Below are positions 23,165-35,957 of a stretch of 64,000 nucleotides of DNA, piece by piece. A program made the position numbers and the translations under genes. Origin of the DNA: Cyanoderma ruficeps (Eukaryota > Chordata > Aves > Passeriformes > Timaliidae); contig VZDJ01007747.1 of NCBI GenBank assembly GCA_008694505.1, positions 43,854,388-43,918,387 on the forward strand, read 5' to 3'. The notes beneath the pieces were generated by a model that was not told the DNA's origin, did not search any database, and worked only from the letters and a program-made list of their open reading frames with translations. Positions within the stretch are counted from its first letter, which is position 1, and the number at the start of each line of letters is the position of its first letter.

Positions 23165-23400
23165 TTTCTTCAGCTTCACAGCTGACTCAAAAACTTGGTC
23201 ACTCTCATTCCTCCTCCCTGGATTTCTGGATTCCCTCCAACTGGACTATATTTTCTTTCAGCTGTGGTGTCCATAGCTGGACACAGTGTTCAGTGGAGCT
23301 GCAAGCCCAGTTTATGCCTCCCTGAGGGTTTTTGTCTCTGCAAGAGCCTTTCTCATCTCTAAGTCCTTCACTAACCCTGGAGTTCCAGCCAAGAGGCAAA
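23165..23400 (-). mobile_element. Probable degraded CR1 fragment
   Basis: The block 'gtgtccatagctggacacag' followed by 'tgttcagtggagctgcaagc' resembles the interior CR1 3'-UTR segment around 'cagaactggacacagtactc' on the minus strand. The surrounding sequence is only loosely similar, so this would be an old copy. It could also be unrelated. Confidence 0.45.
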
Positions 23401-25558
23401 ATGTTTGCTTAAAGAAGAGCAGGATGCAAATGTTGAGCAAAGCTTTGCTCTGGATGAAGGGAAATTAGTTTATTTAATTTTTTTTTTAAGTTTTGGGTCA
23501 GTGGGAACACTGGATAGAGGGGTCACTTAGGGGGGCATCAATCAGATCAGTCTCCCATCCACTCAGGTGCAGCAAAGCAAACCTGGCTCCATCTTTCCCC
23601 ACTCCCTCCTGCGAGGCCCAGGGATAAATTTCCTGCCTTGGCTTGGGGAGCTGCAACGTGCTGAGGTGTGAAAGGAGGGGCTGCACTCAGAAAGGGGCTC
23701 ACCATGTCGGATATTATAATGTGAAAGGTGTGCTGAACACTTCAGGGGCATAGGAGGATTTGGTTTGGAACAGTTCCTTGCAGCTGGTCAACAGGTAGAG
23801 GTTTTTGAATGTTTCCCTATCCAGCTTCAGCTTTTTTAATTTTTTTTTCCCATTTTTTTTGGTGTATTTTTCATTCGAAGCAGTGAAGTTCTGTTGAAAT
23901 AAGAAGCACTGGCCAGATTTCAGTCTTACTTGCTAAAAGCTTTACTATATCTAGTCATAATTTTAAAGGCTAATGTGTAAATAGAAAAAAAAAACCCAAA
24001 TAGATTGAAAGGGGAAAAAAAAACAAACCAGGCAGAGTTTAAAGAGGTAATAACAGAATTTTTCTGGGATTTTCCTTGAATTTTACTGCAGTATTTGAAC
24101 TGTCTCCCTGTGACTGACACCTTGCATTTCCAGTGTGCTTGGCAAGCTGCAGACTCTAAGCTGAATCCTGTCTAATAGTTCCAATTTCTTTAGAGGATCT
24201 GTGTGCTCAGGACTGATGGAATCAAGGAATTCATAGGAGGCAAATGCTTGTGCACAGGTAAAACTTCCCAACTTTCCATGACCGAGATTTTCTAATCTGA
24301 GCATTTTAATTTAAGCGATTATGCACGAATATTCAAGGAGATGATTTCAACAGCAATGACTCCGTGGGGGCTGTTTTTCTAAAAAATTGCCCTACAAACC
24401 CCTCACCCACAAGCTGCTGATTCATGGACAGTTAATATCAGATGTACAAACAATAATAAATTCTCTGCAATTCTATTCCTTGTTTGAAAACGGGGGCTGA
24501 TTTTTCACATACCTTAAATTTAAACCTGGGTTTGACCATAATAATATCCATATCAGTCATACACATGTCCGGATCAGCTGCCCATGTCGTGAAAAGGACA
24601 ATGTCTTGTCAAGGGAAGAATTTAAAAGCTCTAGATCAGCTTCTGAATTTGTAAAACACTTTGGGAAGCGTGCCAGAGCTGTAATGTGAGCCCGGCCTTT
24701 TTAAAGCCCACTGAATTGTATTATTAACCTTGGAGTAAAAGAAGAGGGGACCATTTTCAAATTTTATTTTGATAATTATCATGCACAAGCGATAGAAGGC
24801 AAACAGCAACCTTCCCCTGGACATCTACTCCTCATCTGCACATCCTAATTACTTACATTTGCATACACATATGAAAACACGGTGCTTTCCCCATTAGTGC
24901 TGATCACATTCCTCATTAAGTTAAGTAAATAGCCCCAAAATGCCAACACAGTTGTAGCTGAATTTGACATTGTTTTACACAGACTAACAGGCAATGCACT
25001 CTTCTGGGTTTTGGTTATTTTGGATAGTGATTTTAAAGAAAGAAAAACAACAACTGCACGGTTTGATACTGGAAACAAATGAACCCGTGGCTGGGTCACC
25101 TCCTGCCTCTGGTTTTGGTCTGCAGATGTCAGATGCTGGAGAGCTGGGCAGCTGCTGGCACAGGCTGCTCATCTGCAGGCAGCTAAAACAGCATTTCCTC
25201 CCTCTGAGTTCTGAGTTCAGCTCGGGGCAGCCCTTGAATCACCGCGGCATCACCACGGGCTCAGCAGACCCCACTGCTCTAAACACAGAGAGAGTTTGGG
25301 GGGGAGGGTGGCAATAAACACATCACACTCCTGCCTGGAAGTTAGGATGGGTGCTGTAGAACTGTGGGTGTTATTTTGTGGCTGGGATTTTGGTGGAGCT
25401 GTTTGGAGAGGATGGTTGTGGAGTCCTTCAGGTCACCACTGGAGCTTCTTGGTGGCACAAAAATTCAGCTCAGAATGTTAGGGATGAATTGATCATGACA
25501 CCGGGATGAATATTTAGCTCAAACCCAGAGTTTGCATCACAAAATTAATGGCTAAATA
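23401..25558. other. Unique non-coding sequence
   Basis: No repeat or gene is recognised. It contains T- and A-runs near 23480-23490, 23838-23862 and 23985-24025. The AT-rich segment around 24480-24900 includes a 12-bp perfect palindrome (24770-24781). Confidence 0.5.
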
Positions 25559-25588
25559 ACAGAACTGTAGTTAGTTTGGATTGGAAGA
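25559..25588 (-). mobile_element. CR1 tail, left of LTR insertion
   Basis: 'acagaactgtagttagtttg' then 'gattggaaga' is a minus-strand CR1 3' end, cut inside the 'ttggaaggga' motif by the family-D LTR. The other half is at 25891. Confidence 0.7.
25583..25587. repeat. Target-site duplication, left copy (GGAAG)
   Basis: GGAAG at the left border of the family-D LTR, repeated at 25891-25895. The duplication falls within the conserved CR1 'ttggaaggg' motif, so the pre-insertion sequence is independently predictable. Confidence 0.75.
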
Positions 25589-25890
25589 TGTTGCTTGCCG
25601 AGGCTGGGAGTGTCCCACTTCAGGGACAGAAAGATGAGCAGGCACAGCAGCAGTTCAAGGGAACCACCTTTAATTCAAAACCTGACTCCATTTATATACA
25701 TTTGTATAAAGGTCAAGAGATTGGCTACTTCAGGTTACCACCTCTCTAACTTGGATGGTGGACATCACCATCAATCAATTCTTCCCTCAGAGGAGAAGTA
25801 TGTAAACATTCTAAAAATACACATTGTTTAAATGAAGCTGCGTGAGAAACTGCAGGAACAAAGACAGAAGGCAGAAAATTCAGGGCGACG
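25589..25890 (-). mobile_element. Solo LTR, family D, copy 1 (inside a CR1)
   Basis: This 302-bp segment aligns throughout with 59637-59933. On the plus strand it begins TGTTGC and ends GCGACG, a mutated form of the terminal inverted repeat TGTTGC...GCAACA. The TATA-like complement of 'tttatatacatt' (about 25690) and an AATTAAAG poly(A)-like signal (complement of the 'ctttaatt' near 25667) put transcription on the minus strand. The GGAAG duplication and CR1 halves on both sides give firm borders. There is no coding content. Confidence 0.8.
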
Positions 25891-25925
25891 GGAAGGGATG
25901 TCAAAGACCACCTTGTTCCAAGCTC
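25891..25925 (-). mobile_element. CR1 tail, right of LTR insertion
   Basis: 'ggaagggatgtcaaagacca' then 'ccttgttccaagctcc' continues the CR1 block cut at 25588. The copy is short. Confidence 0.7.
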
Positions 25926-27504
25926 CAAATGTGCTGCATGCTCTGAAATAGCTCAGGGCTGTTTTGGATCCTCAAAGACATGAGCTCTACAGCAATCCCA
26001 GTGTTCTCCTGCCCTGCCTTGGCCTGAGCTGGGCTTGAATCTGCTCTGCACCAGCAGAGCAAAGCAAAGCAGGATGAGAATACTGATCCTGCTCTGGGGA
26101 CACATTCCTGCTTCCAGGTGTACAGCAGGGGAGTGCTGGCACAGAGATGTCAATGTGCTGAAAGCCTTCAGTGTTTCATGGAAGGGTAGGGACAAGCTCA
26201 TTTTTCCTCAAGAAAAAGCTATCAGTGAGAGGTGCCCTCCAAACACGGCCCTGTTTAAAGGATGCTTTAACAATCTACATGAGACAGTGAGCAGGGAAAA
26301 AAGGGGAATTTGCAGATAACTCCCATGGTTTCCAAAGCAGGAGAAATCCTGAGGAAAGGTGCCTTCCAAGCTGTATGAACAGCAGAGGAAAGTCAATATT
26401 GAGATGCAAAAAATAATATATAGTTTATTGAAATACTCAAATGTTTACTTTATACAGCTGGCTATGGAAATTCTACATTGTGTCAGCTCTAGTAGACCCG
26501 TGAGTCATTATAAATAACTTAATGAAGATGTTTACTGTGGAGGCAAGGTCAGTGGAACAGAATTGTTAGTGTGCAATGAAAACCACAGTGGAGAATAACA
26601 AACCTGTGTAAATCAAAGTGCCTTTTCACCTTGAACATCATATGCAGTTCCAGGCACCTAAACTCAAAGTGGGTGCAGGAGAAATGGAATTGATTCTGTG
26701 ATTTGCAGCAACAACTATTCAAAAATGAGATCACTCATCTTAGAGAGGAAAAAATGATCCGCACCATTATAAATATGTATAAACAAATAAACTGTAGAGA
26801 TGATGTAACTGCTGAGCTCTGTTTAGCGCTTTCTTAATTTTTTTAGAACAAATAATATTTCCTGAAATAGAAAGGCAACTTTTTTTAAACAGGAAAGAGG
26901 AATCATTTTTGCAGTAAAATCATAATTAGCCTTCGGACTGCATTGCACAATGATATTGTGGTGATCACTAAAGCTTGAAGATGCTCTTTAATAACAGGTG
27001 AAAACTTGGGATTCCTGAGGTTTGTATCCTAAATCACTCCTCTTTCCTGGCCTCACTGCCACCTCTCCCACCTGCTGGATTGAGGCAGTGGCCTGGCAGG
27101 ACACACACACACTGATGAGTTAATAGGTATTTCTCTGAGGGGTGAGATTAATATGTTAAAACCTTCCCTCTTTCTTCTTTCTTTCTAAAGGCTGGTGGAG
27201 CTTGACAGCTCAGAGACTTCTCTGGTTGAAACTGAGAAGCATGTTCAAAAGAGAAAGAGCCAGAAAGGCTATCAGATCAAAAGAAAGGAGGATAAAAGAG
27301 CCCTGCTTGTCCCCAGAGAGATGTAATTTGCTCTAGGCTGCGGTTCAGTTTTCATCCTGGAGCAGCTTCTGAGGAGACTGATCCCAGAATGCCACCAGGT
27401 CTGGGGAATTGCAAAAGATTCTGTGAGTGCTCCCAGGGTTGGCTGAGCACTGAAGTTAGACAAAGCGTCCTCTGGACAGGGAGCCAGGAATGTGCCAATG
27501 GTGA
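25926..27504. other. Unique non-coding sequence
   Basis: No repeat or gene is recognised. Frames are at most about 94 codons. A short CA run lies near 27102-27112. Confidence 0.5.
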
Positions 27505-27777
27505 TGATGCCTTAAGTTTCAGCTTTCATGTTTTTCAGATTCTGTGCTGCCCAGGGGTGCAGTTCTCAGCCTCACATTCAGTGTCAGTCAGCTCTTCACA
27601 GAGTAGGGAGACAAAGCAAATCCTTTTCCTGCTGGAGACCAAGGACAACTTTCAGGCCCAAAAGCACAAGCAGTGGTGGGCTGAAGGGAAGAACAAGAAG
27701 GATGGGACTTCACAACCTGAAATTGTAATTGGACATTTAAACCAAGTGACCAATTGGACAATTAAACCAAGGCATCA
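27505..27777 (+). mobile_element. Solo LTR, family C, copy 2 (internally shortened)
   Basis: It begins TGATGCCTTAAG and ends AAGGCATCA, the complete family-C terminal inverted repeat, and its first 220 bp align closely with 55596 onward. It is only 273 bp long against about 455 bp in the other copies. The part holding the AATAAA signal and most of the 3' half is missing, and the sequence passes from 'acaattaaacc' straight to the terminal block. GTGA flanks both ends (27501-27504 and 27778-27781), a possible 4-bp target duplication. Confidence 0.85.
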
Positions 27778-30700
27778 GTGAGGGTGGCTCTTCTCTTCCC
27801 CCTGTCCAGGCTCCACAGGAAGCTGGAGGGGCAGGATGGAGCTGGGGACAGGCAGGGCTTGGGGCAGAGGAGCAGGAGGTTTGCTGGGGGAGAGCCAGGT
27901 CTGAAGCCCAAATTTGGCACAGCAGAACTTGAAAAAGTTGCAGAGCAGCTTGATCAGGAAACTTTGCCACTCTATTTCTGTTTGCTGGGAGTCCCATGCG
28001 TCACACGAGGCTTTTTACTTCCTCCCTAGCTGCAAGAGATACATTCTCTAGTAATTGTGGATATTTACTTCGCACTCAGATAAGCCTTTTATTTTCTCTG
28101 ACATTTTCCCTGAAAAATGAGAATGTCCTGTTTCTGATGCTCCTTTTTCAGCTTGCAGCACTAAAAGAGCAGATGCTGCTTCAAGAGAGTGAAGAGTGAG
28201 TCCTTCCAACCCAACATCGCCCGCCTGGGCTCAAACAAAACTGTGTGCAGGAATAAAATGTCTCCAAGAGACATTTTGCTGTCCCTACACATCTCTTCTG
28301 TACAGACACAATTTGGAAAAAGTAATACCTTCTGCCATCACATGGAGCTAGAGATTCTTCAAAGTCAGGAAGTGCAATAATAAGCAAGGTTTTCTGGGCT
28401 GTGCAGCACCCTGAGCAAATAGCCCAGGTTTTATCTGTACCCTGAGAGCAGTGGTGGAAGATTCAGTGGCACATTTTGATCCTCTGGTTTGCCTCAAAAA
28501 CTTTTCCACTGGTGCTCCTGAAGCCTACAGTGAAACAAACCCAGGAGCTGACTCTGCAAGGCCAGGTTGGAACTTTTTGATCTGCCTTCACTGTTGGGAA
28601 CCAGCAAAAGATCAGGTGCTCCAATAAGTTTAGAGAAGGAGATACTGAAGGGCTCCCGCGAGAGCAGATTCCATGAAAAATCCCACTTGTTACCACTGGG
28701 ATAAATTTAAAGGCGTCTCTGCTCTTCCTGAGTATCTGTACAATGTCTGTAAACTCACTGAGACAGTCCTTTTGTGGGAAGTACATGGAAAAACCCACAG
28801 AGATGAATGAGTTTTACTAAGAGGTCAGGCCTATTTGCAACTTATTCAAGGGAGACCAAGAAGCAAAACTTTGAAGTGGGAGGTGTAGAAATGCACCCTT
28901 GAAATTCTAATTTTTTTTTTTTTTGGTCATTTTAGGAAATGTATGTGTGTGCCAAAGTATCTCGTTGTTCTTCTGATGTTTTTATCAGATCCATGCAAAA
29001 TGCAGTTGGTTCCAGCCTTGAAATGCAAATTTGTCTTGCACTGCTCTTGCTGCCAGTAGGAAGACTAAAAATACATATGTAATGATGTTCCTGGAACATT
29101 TTCAAATGCCTTTAGATGACGATTCCAGGGTTGTTTTTTTTTTTTCCCTGCTATCCAAAATAGTGTTAATTTTGCAGGCTCATTTTGGCCAAAATGTATG
29201 GACTTGTATTTAAATTCAGAATTCCTCTGAGGATAAAATAACTCAGCTATTAGAAAAACTTTGCCAAGTAGGCAGGTCACCAAAATGGAGCCTGAAAAAA
29301 AAAAGGAATGAAATTAGGTTCTGGCAATTTATTATGCATACATCTGGTTTCATGATTTTCTTGTTACTTTCAACATTCTTTGCAGTATTAGAATCCCAAA
29401 ACAGCCCACAAGCCTGGTAATTCAGGAAGGCTTATAATTGAGGCAGGTCTATTTAATTTTGTTAATGGAGAAAAATGAGAGAAGTAACAAAAAAGAAGCA
29501 TAATCACCATAACCAAAGGCAGTTGTTACAAAGGCTTCTGACTAATGCCAACAGAGAATTTTGAAAGTGGGGATGTTTTAAGGCTGATGCCTAAAAATAT
29601 GGGTTTAGGAAAGCATACATAAGTGACTATTCAAAGCATCAGAGTCAGGGAAATTTTCCTGCTAAAACCATATTTCAAAACTGTCCTGAGTGGAGGCAGA
29701 ATTAGATTGATTTCAAGAGCCAACTTTAAAATTTTTATGTTGACTTCATGGTCCTGTCTTTTTTTAACAGGAACCAGGAGCACTCAGACCTCCTGAGAAA
29801 CAAGGATTTTGGAGATTTTGATCATGTAAACCTAGAAGGACAAGATGGGACCTTTTGAGCTGGCTTCAATGTCAAATATTTAAATACAGATGGGACTCAT
29901 CTTGTTGAACTCCAAGCCTCCAGTGTGGATATTTCTGTCGGATTTGGTTGTCCACTTTCCCTCCAGGCAATGGAGAGAAGAGGGGATGAATCATCTCATC
30001 CTGGAGCAGATTTCCAAACCTGGTCACATGAATCTTCCCCTCCAGGGGCACATTCCTCTCCCAGGAGTGTGGGATGGGTGTCGACACCACAGATGTCTGA
30101 AATTTGAAGAGCTACATCTTGTCCTGGATCCCAAAATCCAGACACCATCCTGTGAACATTTTGCTTCGGTCTTTCTCCTTCCCTTCCCCACTTTTAACGT
30201 ACAATACAGCGATGCCCCTTTAATGATTTCATTTCCACAGGGCTCAGAGCTGGAAGAGATTTATGCTGCTTGGTGAATTTAACTTCATACTCGGTGCAAT
30301 AAAGAAAGTGAAGGTGCACTTAAGAGTTATAAAAAAAATCTTGGCTCCGGAACCGTAAAATTTCCGCAGTGTGGGTGTTTCAGGTGTCTTATTGCTGAAG
30401 GTGCTCAAAGCAGCCCGAATGGGCATCGATGATGGGAAATCAGTGTCAGGAATGTGGTAAATCAATGTGCTGTCTGGATAGGAGGGTGAGCTTAAATATC
30501 ACAAGCAGTGATATCAGGAAGCGTCTTGAGAGATAACCACGTACAAAATTCTGGAGAAAGAGGCTTTAAAGCAAAGCTAATAAAAGATAACGTAGCTAAG
30601 CTGGAGTGATTCAAGGTGAAATTCAATTCCCAGAAAATTCTTGGTGCTTTGAGGGGAGCACATTTTGCTATCGTATCTACAGCTCCTAAAGAAGCATGGC

Positions 30701-33700
30701 AGCATCAATCAGACTTAGAACAAAATATAGGTTGATAATTAGCTGCAGAAATGGATTTTAAATGATCCAGAGCCTCAACAAAGAAAATAAATAACTGAAA
30801 TGCTTGGCAAAATTACGTGTGTTTAATGAGAATCAACTTAGCTTCCTTTAAAATTGTTGTAGAGACTTAAGGTCATTTCAGTCATCAGACAGTGATGATT
30901 TATTCCCTAGAAACTAACAGGCACACTCCAAACCTAAATAGAAATGAAGGATTTGCAGCATATTACAATATTCTCTATTGGCACTGAGTGAGAAGCCTTC
31001 CTGAATGAAGGCAAATGGCTTTTCGTAGCTGTAGTATGGTAATTGCTTGAAGAACAATAACAAAAAATCCCAACAAAAAAAACCAGCAAGCTATTTCTGA
31101 AATACAATGCACTGACAAAATAAGAAATGAAATTGAATGGGAAAAAAATATATCTGCTGACAAAATCAGACAGCAGGGAGAATTTATAGCCCTGTGCTAA
31201 TTTCCTACTATCAGACACTGAGCTGGATGGAAAAATGACAGAAAAGGACTTTATCTAATAGATATGGAAGAAGTGATGGGTTTGAAAGATGACAATCTTC
31301 ATCTGAGTGGGTAACAAAGATTCATATTCATAGAGCTGCATGTTAAACTTTCTCATAAAAGTGAAGTGTTTGCACCTAATATATTTAGAAATTAGAATCA
31401 GGAAGAGCTTCTCCTCCCATCTCATCCCCTACAGCTTTTTGGAATAAACTAAATGGCTTGAAATCAGGTAAGTGCCTGCTGAGCCTGTTTGCTCATTTAC
31501 TCCCATCACCGAGCTAAGAGACTTGTGAATGTGTTTGTAAACAGAGAGTTCTGGGGCTCTGGGCTTGCTGTGCTGCAGGACCATGCAAGTCACACAGTGC
31601 TGTGGGCTTTCAGCCCAAACATGAGCAGGTAGGGTCTGTGAGGGGCAGGGAGGCCCACGTGCTGCACGGAGACAGGGTCAGTGTTTCACTGCCTGACAGT
31701 GTGCCCTTTAAAATACAGAGTAGCAGGGAATGAATCAGCTTTACCAGGACTTAAACCTCAGCCTTTTACTTAACTGCATAAATCTAATTTGGGCTGTTTT
31801 GCTTAGGCTCCTGAAAAAGCTCAGGAATGTTGATGGGATGGCTGAGCTGCAGATTTGGGGTCTCCTGGACCCTCTCTTGGATTAGGGTCAGCCTAGGCAG
31901 CATCTTCAACATTTCCTACCTGAATCTGTGGCAGTGTCCACCTGAAAGCTCCTAGCAGACCTAAAATCAGTGTAGTCAAAACTGACTTTTTTATTCCTTT
32001 CCCTACCAAACAAGCACTCACTCGAGTTCTTCAGACACAGGCAACTTGTGCGCTCTTCTCTGTCTCTCTGCCGGGTGGGTTTGGCTTGACTCTGACTCAT
32101 CTCTGAGCACTCCTGGCATAGCCAGATCTAAGCTATATATAATTTTGGGTGATGCAATGACTTCAAGATTGAGGAAAACTCTTGTTCAGGTCATTCTCAT
32201 CTCAAATCCTCATTTGCTCTTTCCTCTGATAGCCTCTTCCTCATCCATGCAAATTCTTTTCAAATAGAGGCGAAATGACTGTTCCTGTAGTTCATAATTT
32301 AAGGGAATAAGGCACTTCCCCCCCCCCCCTTTTTTTTTGCATTCCTTCATTGGAAATCTGCACAGGATTCAGCACAAAATGCTTGTGCACTTTCACAGAC
32401 TCCCAGAGCCTTTACCAACCCTTCTGATGGGCTCCTGGTTTCCTTATGCTTCCCAATCAAAGAATTCATGTGTATTGCATAAATGCAATTTAATCAGCAA
32501 ATATTGATGGTCAAAACTGCAGGAGAAACATATCCACAGCTTGTCTTAGGGATGGATGTCTGAAGTGTTTGGTAAGACCATTTAACACTGAAATATTTAC
32601 TGTGTAAAAGGAAAGCCCTGCTAGCAATGTTGTGATGGGAGAATTGGATGCTAACGCATCACTTTATATAGTAAAGAATTATAAATGCAGCCACAAAAAA
32701 CAAAATCAGACACTGGCGTGGAGTCTGGGCCTGATGCAAGCCTATTTGGGTTATTAATAAATCCCATTACCATTTCTATTAGGGCACAAAGAACTTCAGC
32801 TCAGGACTGAGCATGAGAGTGGGAGCAGAATTCACCTGCCTGCTGTCTTTCACATAAATATAGATGATGAGATCAATTATACAAGAACCAGGCTCCTTGC
32901 TGGCTCATTTCTCTCCTGGCAAGAAATCACAGAAGGTTCCAGAAGTTCAGTTCTTCCTAAACTCCTTAGAAGCTGGGACAACACATTATCTAATGGAGAT
33001 TGCAGACCTCCAGCATGTCTGAAACCATGAATAAAATAAATTCACTCACCCGAGATGTGTGATTACTTCTGCACTGAGATATTGCTTGAAGCATCCTGCT
33101 GTCTTAATTGCAGACCAATCCTCACACTTATAAGGATATCACACATTTATTTTGCAATGTGAATATCACTATATATATTTTTTTTCCCCTGATTTGGGAG
33201 GAAAATAATCCAAGTAAGTATTGCTTGCTTCTGGTTAGCTGGTGTTGTTATAATGGTGAGAAAATGTATGAAAGGGAGGAAAATAAAGGTGTTGGCTTCA
33301 GGTGAGATGAAGGCTGAGGCTGGTGTGATCTGTTTGGCCATGAACTGGTTAAAAGACAGGAGTGCAGAGCCTCCTGGCAAGGCAGTGAAACAGAGGGACA
33401 ACTTTGCCCAAACTAGAACTCCTCTCAAAGAGGGAAGCGCTGGAGAATCTGTGATGAAAGCGATGTAAACAAATATTCCAGGAACCCGGTAAGATTTGGG
33501 CTGTGTCTTTAACTGGTGCAAACTGGAGTTCATGGAGCACTGAGTCGAGAGTTGGACCTGTGGCACTTTTCCTACCTCTCCACTGAATGAAGTGGTGGAG
33601 AACAAAACCTTGTCCCTACCCAGGTGTGCGAACAGCGAAGTATCAGCAGAGATAAGGGGAAGTCACGGGGAGAGCAGAGAGAACACATTCCATGATATCG

Positions 33701-35890
33701 TGGGGGATACGCAGCAAGACAAATCAGGACACTACAGAATACTTTGCAAATGTATTCCCAGCCTTAAATAAAACATTTTCTGCTAAAAGAAACATTTCAA
33801 GGAGATAACCTGAAGCCAGACTGGCTGCAAATCAGTGAGATAACCGCAGGGCAGCACATTAGAAATGTTGGGGCCACATTCACCCCTCCTTGGGCAGGGT
33901 AAGGCAGCTTTCTTTCACCCCTAGACTGGATGTGCAGCTCTCAGGCAGTTTTTGTGCTTCCACTGCATTCAGGGCATGCAGAAACATTCCCTCCCATGCC
34001 ATAGAGTCTTTTATTGCTCCTGGGCTGCTAAAGGATTATCTGTAATTCAGGTGATTTGCAGAGAATTCCAGTAACACTCTCTCACTGAGCCCTGTGCAAG
34101 AGATAACGATGAAAATGTATTTCAGGCTGGGAAAATGCTTCCTATCTCTCACCCAGTCAAAAGTAATTTCACAGCAGCAAGGTACTGTACTCTGAGATGG
34201 ATTTTAATCTGCCTTACACCAGTTGAAATTAGAGAAACTTTGGGTGGAATCAGCGGAGTTGCGGTAACATAAATCAAATCCTTTTTCAGCTCTGCATGTA
34301 GGGAGAGATTTTTTTTTTCCCAAATAAAGGAGGATTGAAAAGCAGAGTTCTCTTTCCTTACATATCTCTTCTCTGAATATACTGATGAATTTCAGGTAGA
34401 ATGAGTTAAGACAGGGCTATGCACAAAGGGGATCGAATAACGTTGACAAGAAGTAGCTGGTGACAACAGCAGTTAATACCAAGGAGGCTGAGAGAGGATT
34501 TAGTGGTTATGGCACTATTACACAGACTGCTGGAGATAAGGCAGGGAGGAGGAACAGAGTCAGCAGAAGACAAAAGGAATGAAAGGAGCAGCTAAGTCAT
34601 TAGGAGAGCAAAACCACTTAGAGGTATTTGTGCCCTTCACCCCTGTACTTGGCTGTCGTGGCAGAGCAAGGGGTTGTGTCATGACAGCAGAATGGAGCCC
34701 TGTAAGTGGGAAGGGTGTTTATTTACCATGTTCTCTACAGCCAGGCAGTGACATGGCCCCATCACCAGCATTTTGCCCACTTTGCTTGGCACTCTCACCA
34801 CACCAGTGGATCAACTGGTGAAGGATTTGTCTCCTGACCCCTTGGTGGTACCTGCAGGGACCAGCCCTGTGACTCTCTTTCTACTCCTAATATCACACAG
34901 AAACTTTGTGCTGTAATTTACTCCTCCAGCCCGTGTCAGGAGATTGCTTTTCATAAGGTCAGTGGCATTTTCAAAGAGCAAAGAAACATTTTTTTGCAGG
35001 ATGTTGCTGCAGCGTCTTGAGCACGCACCCAGATGCCGTGGCCAGCCAGGCAACAAGGTGTCAGCAGCATTGATGTGCTGACATGGAGCAGGGAAAAAAG
35101 AGAATTTTTGTGTGCTTTTGAACTGCTTGGAGCGCTCCTTCAGCCAACAGATTCAAAGAATTGGAGACAACACGCACAAAACTGTGCTGAATAGGGATAA
35201 AAGGAGCTTGGATTCAATGCTTTCCCCCAGCTGAGTGCATCAAGCTGCAGCTCTCTGACAACACCCTGCTCCTGTCACTGCAGACAAAAGGGCTCTGGAG
35301 GCCTGGCCGTGCTGACCATCACACACCCACGGAAGGGACAGGCTGCCAGCCCCGAGCATGTGTGCTGCCCGGAGGATTGGTAATTATCATCTCTCTTTTT
35401 AAACACCCAGAGGCCAAGACCCCCCTGGAGTTCAGTATTGATCCGCACTAAAGAGTAAAATTTTACTTTTTAATAAGGAAAAGCAGGTGGAGGCTGCAAA
35501 GCTGTGGGTTTTATCAACAGGACATAATTTTTCTTACTTATTGTTTGCTTAAATGTGAGCATTTAGAAAGCACCATAAAAGAGGTGCTCATCCATGTGTA
35601 CCCAGCTGTCTTTTGGACAAGGAAGAATTTGGAAGATTTTACCTTGCAAGAACAAAAACTCACCTCTTTTAACTGAATAAGAATATTCTTTACCTACATT
35701 ACAAATAACTGTTTTTCAGCGTGGAGGTTTCAAATGTACAACACCAAGAGTAACACTGGAAGAGGTTTAAAAGGGGGGACAATACCCCAGTTTAGCAGAG
35801 AGAGAGAGAAAAACAACCTTCACCTGTAGCAGATTATCTGAGAGAAAGAGGGCATAATCTGTATTTGGAATAAGATATTGAACTACCCAG
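27778..35890. other. Large repeat-poor non-coding stretch
   Basis: About 8.1 kb in which I recognise no CR1, LTR, RNA gene or supported coding exon. Minor items are a C-run followed by a T-run (32318-32338), T-runs near 28913-28924 and 29137-29147, and an exon-like candidate at 29771-30304 discussed as a finding. Frames reach 152 codons (minus, 33147-33605) without recognisable domains. Confidence 0.5.
32318..32338. repeat. C-run / T-run low-complexity tract
   Basis: About twelve C followed directly by nine T. A homopolymer junction where length errors are likely. Confidence 0.9.
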
Positions 35891-35935
35891 CTGAGGCCTA
35901 CCTGGCTGAGGCCTACCTGGCTGAGGTTTGGCTTT
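35891..35935. repeat. 15-bp tandem repeat, three units
   Basis: CTGAGGCCTACCTGG occurs at 35891 and again, identical, at 35906. A third diverged unit CTGAGGTTTGGCTTT follows at 35921. It lies just upstream of a possible LTR. Confidence 0.9.
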
Positions 35936-35957
35936 GAAGCCCTGAGGCCTTGAAGCC

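Noticed and set aside
33147..33605. A 152-codon minus-strand frame in the repeat-poor region
   Set aside because: No recognisable domain or flanking splice sites in a consistent arrangement, and other frames overlap it on the opposite strand.
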